Assembly (NCBI GenBank): GCA_902792815.1
Contig: CADBAY010000008.1
Span: 1 to 64,000, forward strand
DNA length: 64,000 bases
DNA from: an uncultured Bacteroidia bacterium
GTDB taxonomy: Bacteria; Bacteroidota; Bacteroidia; Bacteroidales; UBA932
Direction: 5' to 3'
Shown: positions 33,619 through 42,603 of the stretch, piece by piece
Numbering within the stretch: the stretch's first letter is position 1
Layout of the letters: the number at the start of each line of letters is the position of its first letter
Made by a program: the position numbers and the translations under genes
Notes under the pieces: model-generated
Told to the model about the DNA's origin: nothing
The model's input: only the letters and a program-made list of their open reading frames with translations
The model's database searches: none

Positions 33619-35100
33619 ATGAAAAAGTATAGTTTGCTTTTTGCCGTCGCGTTGCTGGCAGCAGCGTGCAGCACCAAAATTGAGCAGGGCGTTTCATTCC
33701 CCGTTTTTCACGCTTCAATTGAAGGAAACGAAAACACCAAGCTTTATGCCGGAGAGGACCTGAATATTTACTGGAATGCTCAGGATGCCATAAGCTTGTT
33801 CAACAAGACGAATGCAAATTCGAAGGCTACATTTACCGGAGCAGATGGAGCAAGTTCAGGTGATTTCCAGGTTACCTCTGCCGGTTCCGGAAGCACTGCA
33901 CTGGATTATGTTTACGCTGTGTACCCCTATAACGAAGCTTATGCTGTATCAAGCAGTGGTATATCACTTACTTTCCCTACAGTGCAGAGCTATGGCGGTA
34001 ATTCATTCGGTCCGGACTCGAATATAATGGTCTCCGTATCCGAAGATGAGAATCTCTTCTTCCGGAATGTGGGCGGTTACATACATCTCAAGCTCTACGG
34101 CGAAGATATCAGCGTGGCAATTATAGAGATTGATTCCAACAATAATGAACCTCTTTCAGGCACCGGTACCGTCACCATGGCTCCCGGCGGAGAGCCTTCG
34201 ATTCGTTTTACCAAGACCGGGGCTAAGGATTATGTGTATGTTGATATGTCCTATGCCCCCGTTAAGCTTGGCTCTACGCCCGATACCGCCACCGATTTCT
34301 GGATTTCCGTTGCACCTGTCAGTTTCAAGGCTGGCTTCACTCTGTATGTTGTGACTGACGCCGGTAAGGAGATTGCCATCGAGATGAATTCCGCTCTGAC
34401 AATTCCCCGCAACACACGTATTAACATGGCTCCCGCTAAAGTTGAGTATGTGCCGGCATCAGAAGACGCTATTGATGCTCTCTTGAGCGGCAACTATATC
34501 ATCCATTCCTCATCATTATTTGAGAGTGAAGGATATGGCCCTTATGATGATGTCGTCACTTTCGGCCCTTCGGATGAGCCTAATTTTGGTTCCGTTATGA
34601 TGGGTGGATATTTGGCCGGCGAACAGATGATCAGCAATCTTTACGGTGACCTTAACACCGACAGCGGAGCCGTGAATTTCCCTGCCGGACAAGTAGTGGA
34701 TCGCTTCTATGCCGATGACAAGCAAACTTCGATTGTTTGGCTCTGCCTCTATATGGGTGCTTATAACTCATCCACAGATCGTTTCTCATACTATAGTGAT
34801 GATATTCTCTTTGCTCTCACTGCACCGCATGACCTTCACTATTATTACGGGGAACAATATGGCTTAGGACTTATATTCATCGGATACGTCGATGACAATG
34901 AAGACCCCGATGGCGTTTATGAGTATATTACCGTCAATTCCATCGAATACGTCGCATCATCGTCGATTGCCGCCCGTGCAGCCGCCAGCGGATACAATGT
35001 CAAGAACGGTGTAAAGGGCTTCTTTACTCCGCAGTATGACAGGATTCTCGGACTTAAACTTGTGGGTGAGGCTCCTGCTACTGCCGCACACCGTCGATAA
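33619..35100 (+). CDS. Fimbrillin-like surface lipoprotein, paralogue B
   Basis: The 493-residue protein has a lipoprotein Cys at 17 (LLAAAC) and is a clear paralogue of the upstream lipoprotein along its whole length: TKLYAGEDLNIYW, YVYAVYPYNEAY, LTFPTVQSYGGNSFG, MVSVSEDENLFFRNVGGY, and a C-terminal SIEYVASSSIAARAAASGY end. The first domain also resembles the start of the large lipoprotein at 4780. The start at 33619 follows directly on the small ORF. The 3' end overlaps the convergent hutI gene by 23 bases. Binding or structural role on the surface is inferred. Confidence 0.75.
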   Translation: MKKYSLLFAVALLAAACSTKIEQGVSFPVFHASIEGNENTKLYAGEDLNIYWNAQDAISLFNKTNANSKATFTGADGASSGDFQVTSAGSGSTALDYVYAVYPYNEAYAVSSSGISLTFPTVQSYGGNSFGPDSNIMVSVSEDENLFFRNVGGYIHLKLYGEDISVAIIEIDSNNNEPLSGTGTVTMAPGGEPSIRFTKTGAKDYVYVDMSYAPVKLGSTPDTATDFWISVAPVSFKAGFTLYVVTDAGKEIAIEMNSALTIPRNTRINMAPAKVEYVPASEDAIDALLSGNYIIHSSSLFESEGYGPYDDVVTFGPSDEPNFGSVMMGGYLAGEQMISNLYGDLNTDSGAVNFPAGQVVDRFYADDKQTSIVWLCLYMGAYNSSTDRFSYYSDDILFALTAPHDLHYYYGEQYGLGLIFIGYVDDNEDPDGVYEYITVNSIEYVASSSIAARAAASGYNVKNGVKGFFTPQYDRILGLKLVGEAPATAAHRR

Positions 35101-36310
35101 ACACACTGCGAATGAACGGTGTCTGGAATGTGTAGGGGATACGAGTAAGGGTCCAGCCCGGTTCGGATAGTATCAGATCGGCTCTTTTACCAACGGTAAT
35201 TGAGCCGGTCTCTTTGTTTGCCCCCATCGCGTATGCTCCGTTGAGAGTGACGGCGTTCAGAGCCTGGGTGGGAGTCAGGCGCATCTTGATGCAGCCGAGC
35301 GCCATTACAAAGCGCATATCGCCCATAGGGGAGGATCCGGGGTTGTAGTCCGAGGCAAGCGCCACTCCCAGGCCGGCCGATATGAATTCTTTGGCCCTGG
35401 CGAATGGGATGCCGAGGAAGAAAGAGGACCCCGGGAGCATGGTTGGCATAGTGGCACTGCCTTTGAGCGCTTCTATTTCTTCGTCGCCGGTGCGCTCAAG
35501 ATGATCGACAGACAAGGCGGAGTGCTTTACTCCAACTTGGACCCCGCCGCTTACGGCTAGCTCGTTGGCGTGTATCTTCGGCCTTAGTCCGTAGCGGGCA
35601 CCTTGCTCGAGAATACGATCTGTGTCGGCCGGAGAGAAGAAGCCTTCGTCGCAGAATACGTCAACGAAATCTGCGTATTCTGCGGCCTGCGGCATCATAT
35701 CGATTACTTCTTGGACATAGCTTTGGCGGGTATAGCCTCTGCCTACGGCGTGGGCGCCGAGGAAGGTGCTGCGTATGAGGGCGGGGACGTTTTGCTTTAT
35801 GCGGTGTATTACCCGGAGCATTTTAAGTTCGTCCTCGGGGTTGAGTCCGTAGCCGCTTTTGATTTCTATGGCGGCGCTGCCTTTGGCCATCATTTCGTTT
35901 ACGCGGGAGAGCGCCTGGGCGTAAAGCTCATCTTCGGAAGTGCGGTGGAGGAGGTCGGAGGAGTTGAGTATTCCGCCTCCGCGGGCTGCTATTTGTTCGT
36001 AGCTGAGGCCGTTGATTTTGTCGAGGAATTCGCCTTCGCGGCTGCCGGCATATACGATATGGGTGTGGCTGTCGCAGAACGCAGGCATCAGCAGGCCGCC
36101 TTCAGCATCGATAACAGTATCTGCTGTGGGAACGCCCGGATCCAGAGGACATTCGGACATCGGGCCGAAGCTGAGGATGGTGCCGTTGTCGGCAATGCGG
36201 AGCCAGGCGTCGGTGAGGACTCCCAGTTCTGACATTTCGGCGCCTTGCTTACGCTCGACCCCTTCGGGCACTATGCCAAGCAATTCTCCGATGTTGATGA
36301 TGGTTGTCAT
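35078..36310 (-). CDS. hutI: Imidazolonepropionase
   Basis: HutI hydrolyses 4-imidazolone-5-propionate to N-formimino-L-glutamate. The 410-residue metal-dependent amidohydrolase has the FCDSHTHIVYAGSRE metal block near residues 77-91, a KSGYGL segment near 152, HANELAVSGG near 241-250 and ASDYNPGSSP near 316-325. It is last of four coupled hut genes; its ATG overlaps the hutH stop. Length is normal. Confidence 0.95.
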   Translation of the reverse strand: MTTIINIGELLGIVPEGVERKQGAEMSELGVLTDAWLRIADNGTILSFGPMSECPLDPGVPTADTVIDAEGGLLMPAFCDSHTHIVYAGSREGEFLDKINGLSYEQIAARGGGILNSSDLLHRTSEDELYAQALSRVNEMMAKGSAAIEIKSGYGLNPEDELKMLRVIHRIKQNVPALIRSTFLGAHAVGRGYTRQSYVQEVIDMMPQAAEYADFVDVFCDEGFFSPADTDRILEQGARYGLRPKIHANELAVSGGVQVGVKHSALSVDHLERTGDEEIEALKGSATMPTMLPGSSFFLGIPFARAKEFISAGLGVALASDYNPGSSPMGDMRFVMALGCIKMRLTPTQALNAVTLNGAYAMGANKETGSITVGKRADLILSEPGWTLTRIPYTFQTPFIRSVFIDGVRQ

Positions 36311-37794
36311 AGGTATTGTTCCTGGCGGATGAACTGTATGGCGCTTTCGATGTAGGGATGCATGTAGGAGTCGTTGTCGAGGAAGGGTACGACTTTGCGG
36401 AAGTCGTTGAACACTCTTTCGACGGGCTCGGATGAGCGGGCGGGGCGGCGGAACTCGAGGGCTTGGGCGGCGTTGAAGAGTTCTATCGCAAGTACTGTCT
36501 CCACATTGTCCACTATCCTCACAAGTTTGGTGGCGGAGTTGGATCCCATGCTCACGTGGTCTTCCTGCCCCTGGGAGGAGGGGATTGAGTCGCAGGACGC
36601 AGGCCAGCAGAGTCCCTTGTTCTGGCTTACTATCGAAGCTGCAGTATATTGCGGAATCATGAATCCGCTGTTGAGCCCCGGGTTGGCAACCAGATACTTG
36701 GGCAGGCCGCGAAGACCGTGGATCAGCTGGTAGGTACGCCTTTCGGATATGCTGGCCAGTTCCGACATGGCTATGGACAGAGCGTCCATGGGAATTGCGA
36801 TGGGCTCGCCGTGGAAATTGCCCGCCGATATTACCATATCTTCGTCGGGGAAGATGTTGGGGTTGTCGGTGGCCGAGTTTATCTCATTCTCAATAACCGA
36901 TTTGACATAAAGGATATTGTCTTTGACCGCACCGTGCACCTGGGGGATGCACCGGAAACTGTAAGGGTCCTGCACGTGCTCTTTGGGCCGGTTAATAAGT
37001 TCGCTGCCCTTAAGGATTTCGCAGAAGCGTTCGCCTGTAAGGATCTGTCCTTTGTGGGGGCGGAGATGATGTGTAAGGGGCAGGAAAGGCTCGATTCGTC
37101 CGTCGTAGGCATCGAGCGACATTGCACCAATCAGGTCGGCCCAGCGCGACAGGCGCATGCTCTTGAGCAGCGACCATACCGCGTGTGCACTCATGAACTG
37201 CGTGCCGTTGAGCAGCGCGAGGCCTTCTTTGGACTGCAGAACGATGGGCTCCCATCCTTTTTCGGCCCATACTTCGGAGGCTTGACGTATCTTGCCCTGA
37301 TACAATACTTCACCAAGGCCCAGCAGCGGCAGGCTCAAGTGGGCCAGAGGAGCCAGGTCTCCCGATGCACCGAGCGAGCCCTGCTGGTACACCACCGGGA
37401 GAATGTCCTCGTTGAACATGTCTATCAGCCTCTGTACAGTTTTCAGCTGCGCCCCGGAGTGTCCGTATGAAAGGCTCTGCGCCTTGAGGAAGAGCATGAG
37501 CTTGACTATCTTGGGGCGTACCGTAGGGCCGGCTCCGCATGCGTGCGACACTACCAGATTGTACTGTAGCTGCGAGAGTTCGTCAGAGGGGATGGTTACG
37601 TTGCACAGTGAGCCGAATCCGGTGGTAATGCCGTACAACGGCCTGTTGATGTCTTCCATCTTGCTGTCAAGGTACTTGCGGCACTTGACTATGGCATCGA
37701 CGGCTTCATCGGATAGCGCAAGAGTATATTTTCCGTCAATTATTTCTTTCAGTCGCTCCAGCGAGATATGCTTGGTTGAAATGTAGTGTATCAT
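36307..37794 (-). CDS. hutH: Histidine ammonia-lyase
   Basis: HutH removes ammonia from histidine to give urocanate. The 495-residue protein has the Ala-Ser-Gly triplet (residues 143-145 in GSLGASGDLAPLAHLSL) that cyclises to the MIO cofactor, TTGFGSL near 57-63 and the QDHVSMG-type segment (QEDHVSMGSNSA) near 412. The start overlaps the hutU stop by four bases. Confidence 0.96.
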   Translation of the reverse strand: MIHYISTKHISLERLKEIIDGKYTLALSDEAVDAIVKCRKYLDSKMEDINRPLYGITTGFGSLCNVTIPSDELSQLQYNLVVSHACGAGPTVRPKIVKLMLFLKAQSLSYGHSGAQLKTVQRLIDMFNEDILPVVYQQGSLGASGDLAPLAHLSLPLLGLGEVLYQGKIRQASEVWAEKGWEPIVLQSKEGLALLNGTQFMSAHAVWSLLKSMRLSRWADLIGAMSLDAYDGRIEPFLPLTHHLRPHKGQILTGERFCEILKGSELINRPKEHVQDPYSFRCIPQVHGAVKDNILYVKSVIENEINSATDNPNIFPDEDMVISAGNFHGEPIAIPMDALSIAMSELASISERRTYQLIHGLRGLPKYLVANPGLNSGFMIPQYTAASIVSQNKGLCWPASCDSIPSSQGQEDHVSMGSNSATKLVRIVDNVETVLAIELFNAAQALEFRRPARSSEPVERVFNDFRKVVPFLDNDSYMHPYIESAIQFIRQEQYL

Positions 37795-39812
37795 ATTTTT
37801 TTCAAAGTTTTAAGTATCAAAGAATCGTCTGCCGCGTTTGGAAGGGTGACGCGGAGCAGGGGAGTGCGGGCCATCTCCCTCTCGATTGCCGTGCGTGCGC
37901 CGTCGTTGCGGGCCCAGCTGCGGCGGGCTATACCGTTGTTAACATCCCAGAAGAGCATCTCGCGAATATGCCTGTCGCTGTCGGCACTGCCGTCGATGAG
38001 CATACCGAATCCGCCGTTGATAACTTCTCCCCAGCCAACGCCTCCTCCGTTGTGGATAGAGACCCAGGTGGCACCGCGGAATGAATCACCTATGACATTT
38101 TGCACCGCCATGTCGGCTGTGAACTGAGAGCCGTCGTAGATGTTGGAAGTCTCGCGGAAGGGGGAATCGGTGCCGGAGACGTCGTGATGGTCGCGGCCCA
38201 GGACGATGGGGCCCTTGATTTGGCCTTTGCGGATGGCGTCGTTGAACGCAAGCGCTATTTTGGTGCGTCCTTCGCAGTCGGCGTAGAGGATGCGTGCCTG
38301 TGAGCCTACCACCAGATGGTTGCGGCCTGCTTCACGTATCCAGCGTATATTGTCGCGCATTTGCGGGGCGATATCCTCGGGGGCGTTTGCTGCAATCTGA
38401 GTCAGCACTTCTACGGCAAGCTCGTCGCTCTTCTCCAAGTCGGCGGGATCTTCGCTCATGCATACCCAGCGGAACGGACCGAAGCCGAAGTCGAAATAGA
38501 GAGGCCCCATAATATCCTGTACATAAGAAGGATAACGGAACCGTCCATCGGGCAGCACTACGTCCGCTCCGGCTCGGGAACTCTCGAGCAGGAAAGCGTT
38601 GCCATAGTCGAAGAAGTACATTCCGCGGGCGGACAGGGAGTTGATAGCCGCTACCTGCCTTCGCAGTGAAGCGCGAACCGCCTCTTTGAAACGCTCCGGC
38701 TCTTCGGCCATCATGCGTTTTGACTCGTCGAGGCTGTAACCGGCGGGGTAGTATCCACCTGCCCAGGGGTTGTGAAGCGATGTCTGGTCGGAGCCAAGAT
38801 CGACGTTGACGCCTTCGGCCGCCAGTCTCTCCCAAAGGTCAACTACGTTGCCCACGTATGCGAGCGATACGGTTTCTTTACTTTCGACGGCCTTGCGGAT
38901 GCGGGGGATGAGCTCGTCCAGGTCATCGTGCAGTTCATCTACCCATCCTTGCTCGTAGCGCTTGCGGGCGGCCTTCGGATTGATTTCCGCCGTTACGCTC
39001 ACCACACCGGCGATGTTGCCCGCCTTAGGCTGGGCGCCCGACATTCCTCCCAGGCCGGCCGTCACAAAGAGCATCCCGCTTCTGTCGTCCCCGCTTATGC
39101 CTCTCTTTTTGAGCTGTTTGCGGGCTGCGTTCATAACGGTAATGGTAGTGCCGTGCACAATGCCCTGGGGGCCGATGTACATGTAAGATCCGGCGGTCAT
39201 CTGCCCGTACTGGCTCACTCCGAGGGCGTTGAATATCTCCCAATGGTCCTGCGAGGAGTAATTGGGGATGACCATGCCGTTGGTGACTATAACACGGGGT
39301 GCATCCTTATGCGAGGGGAATAGTCCCAGTGGATGCCCGGAGTACATGGCCAGGGTCTGCTCTTCGGTCATGGTGGCAAGGTACTGCATGGTCAGGCGGT
39401 ACTGCGCCCAGTTCTGGAAGATGGCTCCGTTGCCTCCGTAAATGATGAGTTCGTGCGGGTGCTGGGCGACGCGGGGATCCAGGTTGTTTTGGATCATGGC
39501 CATGATGGCAGCCGCCTGAGCGCACTTTGCCGGATACTCGTCAATCGGCCTGGCGTACATGTCGTATGACGGGCGGAACCGGTACATATAGATGCGGCCG
39601 TAACGATGCAACTCCTCTGCAAACTCAGGCGCAAGGACTGCATGGTGCTTTGAGGGGAAATAGCGCAGGGCATTGCGAAGGGCCAGCGCTTTTTCTTTCT
39701 CGGACAGTATATCTTTGCGGCGGGGTGCGTGGTTAATTGATGTGTCGTATGGGCGGGGCTGGGGCAGAATGTCGGGAATGCCCGCAAGGATTTCTTCCTG
39801 GAATGCGTTCAT
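37791..39812 (-). CDS. hutU: Urocanate hydratase
   Basis: HutU adds water to urocanate using NAD as a bound electrophile. The 673-residue protein has the YGGNGAIFQNWAQYRLTMQYL-type segment near residue 127 and SGHPLGLFPS near 157, GLGGMSGAQPKA near 252-263, and RDHHDVSGTDSPFRETSNIYDGS near 563 (first and last parts typical). It is larger than the ~560 of the Pseudomonas enzyme and fits the long form found in Bacteroidota. It lies between ftcD and hutH with one- and four-base overlaps. Confidence 0.95.
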   Translation of the reverse strand: MNAFQEEILAGIPDILPQPRPYDTSINHAPRRKDILSEKEKALALRNALRYFPSKHHAVLAPEFAEELHRYGRIYMYRFRPSYDMYARPIDEYPAKCAQAAAIMAMIQNNLDPRVAQHPHELIIYGGNGAIFQNWAQYRLTMQYLATMTEEQTLAMYSGHPLGLFPSHKDAPRVIVTNGMVIPNYSSQDHWEIFNALGVSQYGQMTAGSYMYIGPQGIVHGTTITVMNAARKQLKKRGISGDDRSGMLFVTAGLGGMSGAQPKAGNIAGVVSVTAEINPKAARKRYEQGWVDELHDDLDELIPRIRKAVESKETVSLAYVGNVVDLWERLAAEGVNVDLGSDQTSLHNPWAGGYYPAGYSLDESKRMMAEEPERFKEAVRASLRRQVAAINSLSARGMYFFDYGNAFLLESSRAGADVVLPDGRFRYPSYVQDIMGPLYFDFGFGPFRWVCMSEDPADLEKSDELAVEVLTQIAANAPEDIAPQMRDNIRWIREAGRNHLVVGSQARILYADCEGRTKIALAFNDAIRKGQIKGPIVLGRDHHDVSGTDSPFRETSNIYDGSQFTADMAVQNVIGDSFRGATWVSIHNGGGVGWGEVINGGFGMLIDGSADSDRHIREMLFWDVNNGIARRSWARNDGARTAIEREMARTPLLRVTLPNAADDSLILKTLKKI

Positions 39813-41518
39813 TATAAGTCGATATTGCTGTTAACTGCATCAAGAACTTGGGCTTCGAGTTTGAGCGCCTCGGCTTCGATCTGGTCGGCGCGCTTCAGAA
39901 GGGGCTCCGCAGAGCTTTTATCTTTCAGGCCTGCTGAATTGATGCGTACATTGAGCCTGGCGCCACGGATACCTGCCACTGCGGCGAGTGCGGCGACTCC
40001 GGCATCGGAAGCCGAGGCGGGATTGCCGGTGCGTGCCATGGCAAGAGAGAGAGGAAGTGCTTTCAGCGATGCCTCCATGGTGCGCAGGGGAACCGATGCG
40101 GCATAAAGGGTGGCCTCTTCGAGCGCTGCTGCGCGGATGGCCTTTTCTTCGTCGGTGCCTTTGGGCAGTGAGAGGGCGTCCATTATGCGGTTGAATGCAG
40201 CAGTGTCTTCATCTACCAGCGAGAGCAGCTCGTCGATGAGTGCCTGTCCCTTCTCGGCAACATCGGAGAATTCTTTCCACCGCTCGTCCCAGCCTCTTTT
40301 GTGCGACGAGAGGTTGGCTACCATTGTGGCCAGAGCAGCGCCCAGGGCTCCCATGGCAGCCGAAACGCTGCCGCCGCCAGGTGCCGCCGACTCGGAGGCT
40401 GTCTCGCGGGTGAAGTCTTTGACGCTCATCCTCACGAGCCTTTCACGTGCGGCGGCCTCTTCGGGGCTCTCCATCAGGTATTCGATAACCTTCTGGCGCG
40501 GATCGAAAGGTTTAAGGTCGTCCAGGGACATGGATTTTACCGCTATCTTGATTATTTCATCTTCACTGATTCCGAGGGAGCGCTGTTGCTTTGCAAGATA
40601 GAACTTGCCGGCGTCGATGAGGACTTTTTTAGGCACCAGGCCTACAATTTCCGCCCCCGTAACCCTGAGCCCGCGTGCTGCGGCTGCGCGGCTCACTTCT
40701 TCAAATGCTATGTGCAGGGGTGTAGCGGCTATGTCGGTGATGTTCATCGATACCTGGGCAATGCCGTATTCATCGATGTACCAGCCGATTGCTTTACATC
40801 CCTTGAGGGTGCCGGGAATCCATATCTGCTGCCCGTTCTCGTCTTTGAGAAGCTTGCCGGTGAGGGAGCCGCCCTCGCGCGCTTTGCGCCCCTTTTCGCG
40901 CACATCGAAGGCTATGGCCATGGCGCGGCGGGTAGATGTGGTGTTGAGGTTGTAGTTTACAGCTATAAGGAAATTGCGGGCGCCCACGTTGGTGGCTCCG
41001 GTGCGCTCCGCGGTTTCGTTCCAAGTATCACAAAAGTCGGGCTTGCGGGCCGGATCGGCCATTTTTTCGGGGAGAGCTTCATACTCGCCGGCGCGGCATA
41101 CCGCCAGGTTGCGCCTTTCGGGTTTCAAAGCGGCCGCTTCGTAGCAATAGCAGGGGATGCCCAGTTCTTTAAACAGACGTTCGGCAAGGCCGCGTGCAAG
41201 CTCTGCACATTCTTCAAGGGTGATTCCGGCCACGGGGATAAGCGGAAGCACGTCGGTGGCGCCGCTGCGCGGATGGGCCCCGTGATGGGTGCGCATGTCG
41301 ATGAGTTCTGCCGCCTTTGCGGCTCCGCGGAAGGCGGCTTCCAGTACGTAATCCGGTTCTCCCACGAACGTCACTACGGTGCGGTTGGTGGCCTCGCCGG
41401 GATCGACGTCCAGTACTTTTACTTCCTTTACCGATGCAATTGCTTGAACTATACGGTCTATGACCGAACGGTCGCGTCCCTCGCTGAAATTAGGCACGCA
41501 TTCGATGATTCTTTTCAT
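39812..41518 (-). CDS. ftcD: Bifunctional glutamate formimidoyltransferase / formimidoyl-THF cyclodeaminase
   Basis: The 568-residue protein joins two enzymes. Residues 1 to about 330 are the formimidoyltransferase (CVPNFSEGRD near 7-16, HHGAHPRSGATDVLPLIPV near 79-97), which moves the formimino group from formiminoglutamate to THF. Residues about 360-560 are the cyclodeaminase (SAAPGGGSVSAAMGALGAAL near 385-404), which yields methenyl-THF and ammonia. This shows that histidine is broken down by the folate route rather than by a formiminoglutamase. It is first in the hut operon. Confidence 0.95.
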   Translation of the reverse strand: MKRIIECVPNFSEGRDRSVIDRIVQAIASVKEVKVLDVDPGEATNRTVVTFVGEPDYVLEAAFRGAAKAAELIDMRTHHGAHPRSGATDVLPLIPVAGITLEECAELARGLAERLFKELGIPCYCYEAAALKPERRNLAVCRAGEYEALPEKMADPARKPDFCDTWNETAERTGATNVGARNFLIAVNYNLNTTSTRRAMAIAFDVREKGRKAREGGSLTGKLLKDENGQQIWIPGTLKGCKAIGWYIDEYGIAQVSMNITDIAATPLHIAFEEVSRAAAARGLRVTGAEIVGLVPKKVLIDAGKFYLAKQQRSLGISEDEIIKIAVKSMSLDDLKPFDPRQKVIEYLMESPEEAAARERLVRMSVKDFTRETASESAAPGGGSVSAAMGALGAALATMVANLSSHKRGWDERWKEFSDVAEKGQALIDELLSLVDEDTAAFNRIMDALSLPKGTDEEKAIRAAALEEATLYAASVPLRTMEASLKALPLSLAMARTGNPASASDAGVAALAAVAGIRGARLNVRINSAGLKDKSSAEPLLKRADQIEAEALKLEAQVLDAVNSNIDL

Positions 41519-41543
41519 TATTTGTGGTTATCAGTTTTATTCC

Positions 41544-41574
41544 CAAATATAGAGAGTTTTTTGCTCATTCAAAA
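41544..41574 (-). promoter_or_regulatory. Promoter of the hut operon
   Basis: On the minus strand TTTTG (41570-41574) and a perfect TATATTTG (41544-41551) are 18 bases apart, with 25 bases between the -7 box and the ftcD start. No repressor gene or obvious operator repeat is adjacent. Confidence 0.65.
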
Positions 41575-41615
41575 CAATTTCTTGCTATATTTACGGAGTA
41601 AAACTAACCGCATAA

Positions 41616-42545
41616 ATGAAAGACATACTTCGATATTTAACTACTTTCAAATTCTGGAAGGAGTTATTTATTATGACCCTTGGCATGATGATAGCTGCCG
41701 CTGCAGTGTATTATTTCATGATACCCAGCAAGTTGGTTCTGGGCTCCATCTCCGGCTTGTCAATCGTTATCTCCAATCTTTTCGGCCTGGCCGGCATTAC
41801 TGTCAAAGTTTCGGTGGTGGTTATGGTCATAAATGCCATACTCCTTATAATGGCCTGGATACTTATCGGCAAGGAGTTCGGCGCCAAAACGGTTTATACG
41901 GCCATGATTCTCGGCCCGCTTCTGGAATTCTGGGAGAAGGTTCTTCCTTATGAGAAGCTCATAGAGCCCGGAATGAACTCAGTTATGGGGGAGCCGCTGC
42001 TTGACCTTCTGTGCTTCGTTCTTGTGGTGAGTATTTCGCAGACCATACTCTTCCATATCAATGCCTCCACCGGAGGGCTTGACATACTTGCCAAGATTGT
42101 TAACAAGTACCTGCATTTCGATATTGGAGTGTCGGTTACGGTGGCGGGAGCTATTATATGCTGTACGGCATTCACTATCAATCCTTTCCGTATGGTGGTA
42201 ACTGGTCTGGTGGGTACTTGGATGAACGGGCTGGCAATCGATTATTTCACCGCCAGTATCAACAAGCGCAAGCGTGTGTGCATAATCTCAAGTGAACACG
42301 AGCGTCTCCGTAAGTACATAATAGAAACGCTCCACCGCGGCTGCAGCTTATATCAAGTCAAGGGCGGATACAGCCAGGAAGTGAACATCGAAATCCAGGC
42401 CCTGCTTACGCAGGAAGAGTTTTCGAGCTTGATGAATCTTATCCGTAACGAGAAGATCCAAGCCTTCATAACCGCCGGAAACGTGAGCGAAGTTTACGGC
42501 CTTTGGAATAACGAAAAGCACCACAAGCGTTTAAAGGGCTCTTGA
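41616..42545 (+). CDS. YitT family membrane protein (DUF161 + DUF2179)
   Basis: The 309-residue protein has about six membrane helices in the first 210 residues, arranged as a repeated YitT unit (LGSISGLSIVISNLFG near residue 41; NASTGGLDILAKI near 149-161), then a cytoplasmic DUF2179 domain with an ALLTQEEFSSLMNLI helix and a final AFITAGNVSEVYG strand. The family is widespread; a transport role has been suggested but no substrate is established. A weak -7 box (TATATTTA) lies at 41586-41593. Confidence 0.85.
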   Translation: MKDILRYLTTFKFWKELFIMTLGMMIAAAAVYYFMIPSKLVLGSISGLSIVISNLFGLAGITVKVSVVVMVINAILLIMAWILIGKEFGAKTVYTAMILGPLLEFWEKVLPYEKLIEPGMNSVMGEPLLDLLCFVLVVSISQTILFHINASTGGLDILAKIVNKYLHFDIGVSVTVAGAIICCTAFTINPFRMVVTGLVGTWMNGLAIDYFTASINKRKRVCIISSEHERLRKYIIETLHRGCSLYQVKGGYSQEVNIEIQALLTQEEFSSLMNLIRNEKIQAFITAGNVSEVYGLWNNEKHHKRLKGS

Positions 42546-42548
42546 GCG

Positions 42549-42580
42549 TTTGTATTTTTGTTCTAAAATGTTTATTTTTG
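42549..42580 (+). promoter_or_regulatory. Bacteroidota promoter for the repeat lipoprotein
   Basis: TTTG (42549-42552) and TATTTTTG (42573-42580) are 20 bases apart, a full match to the Bacteroidota consensus. The ATG lies 23 bases after the -7 box. Confidence 0.7.
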
Positions 42581-42603
42581 AAGGTTATTCAATTACACAG
42601 ACG

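Noticed and set aside
36649-37470. A 273-codon frame antisense to hutH
   Set aside because: HutH is complete with its MIO triplet; the antisense frame has no support.
40301-41953. A 550-codon plus-strand frame over ftcD and into the YitT gene
   Set aside because: It crosses two well-supported genes and their divergent promoters, and its translation looks like no known protein.
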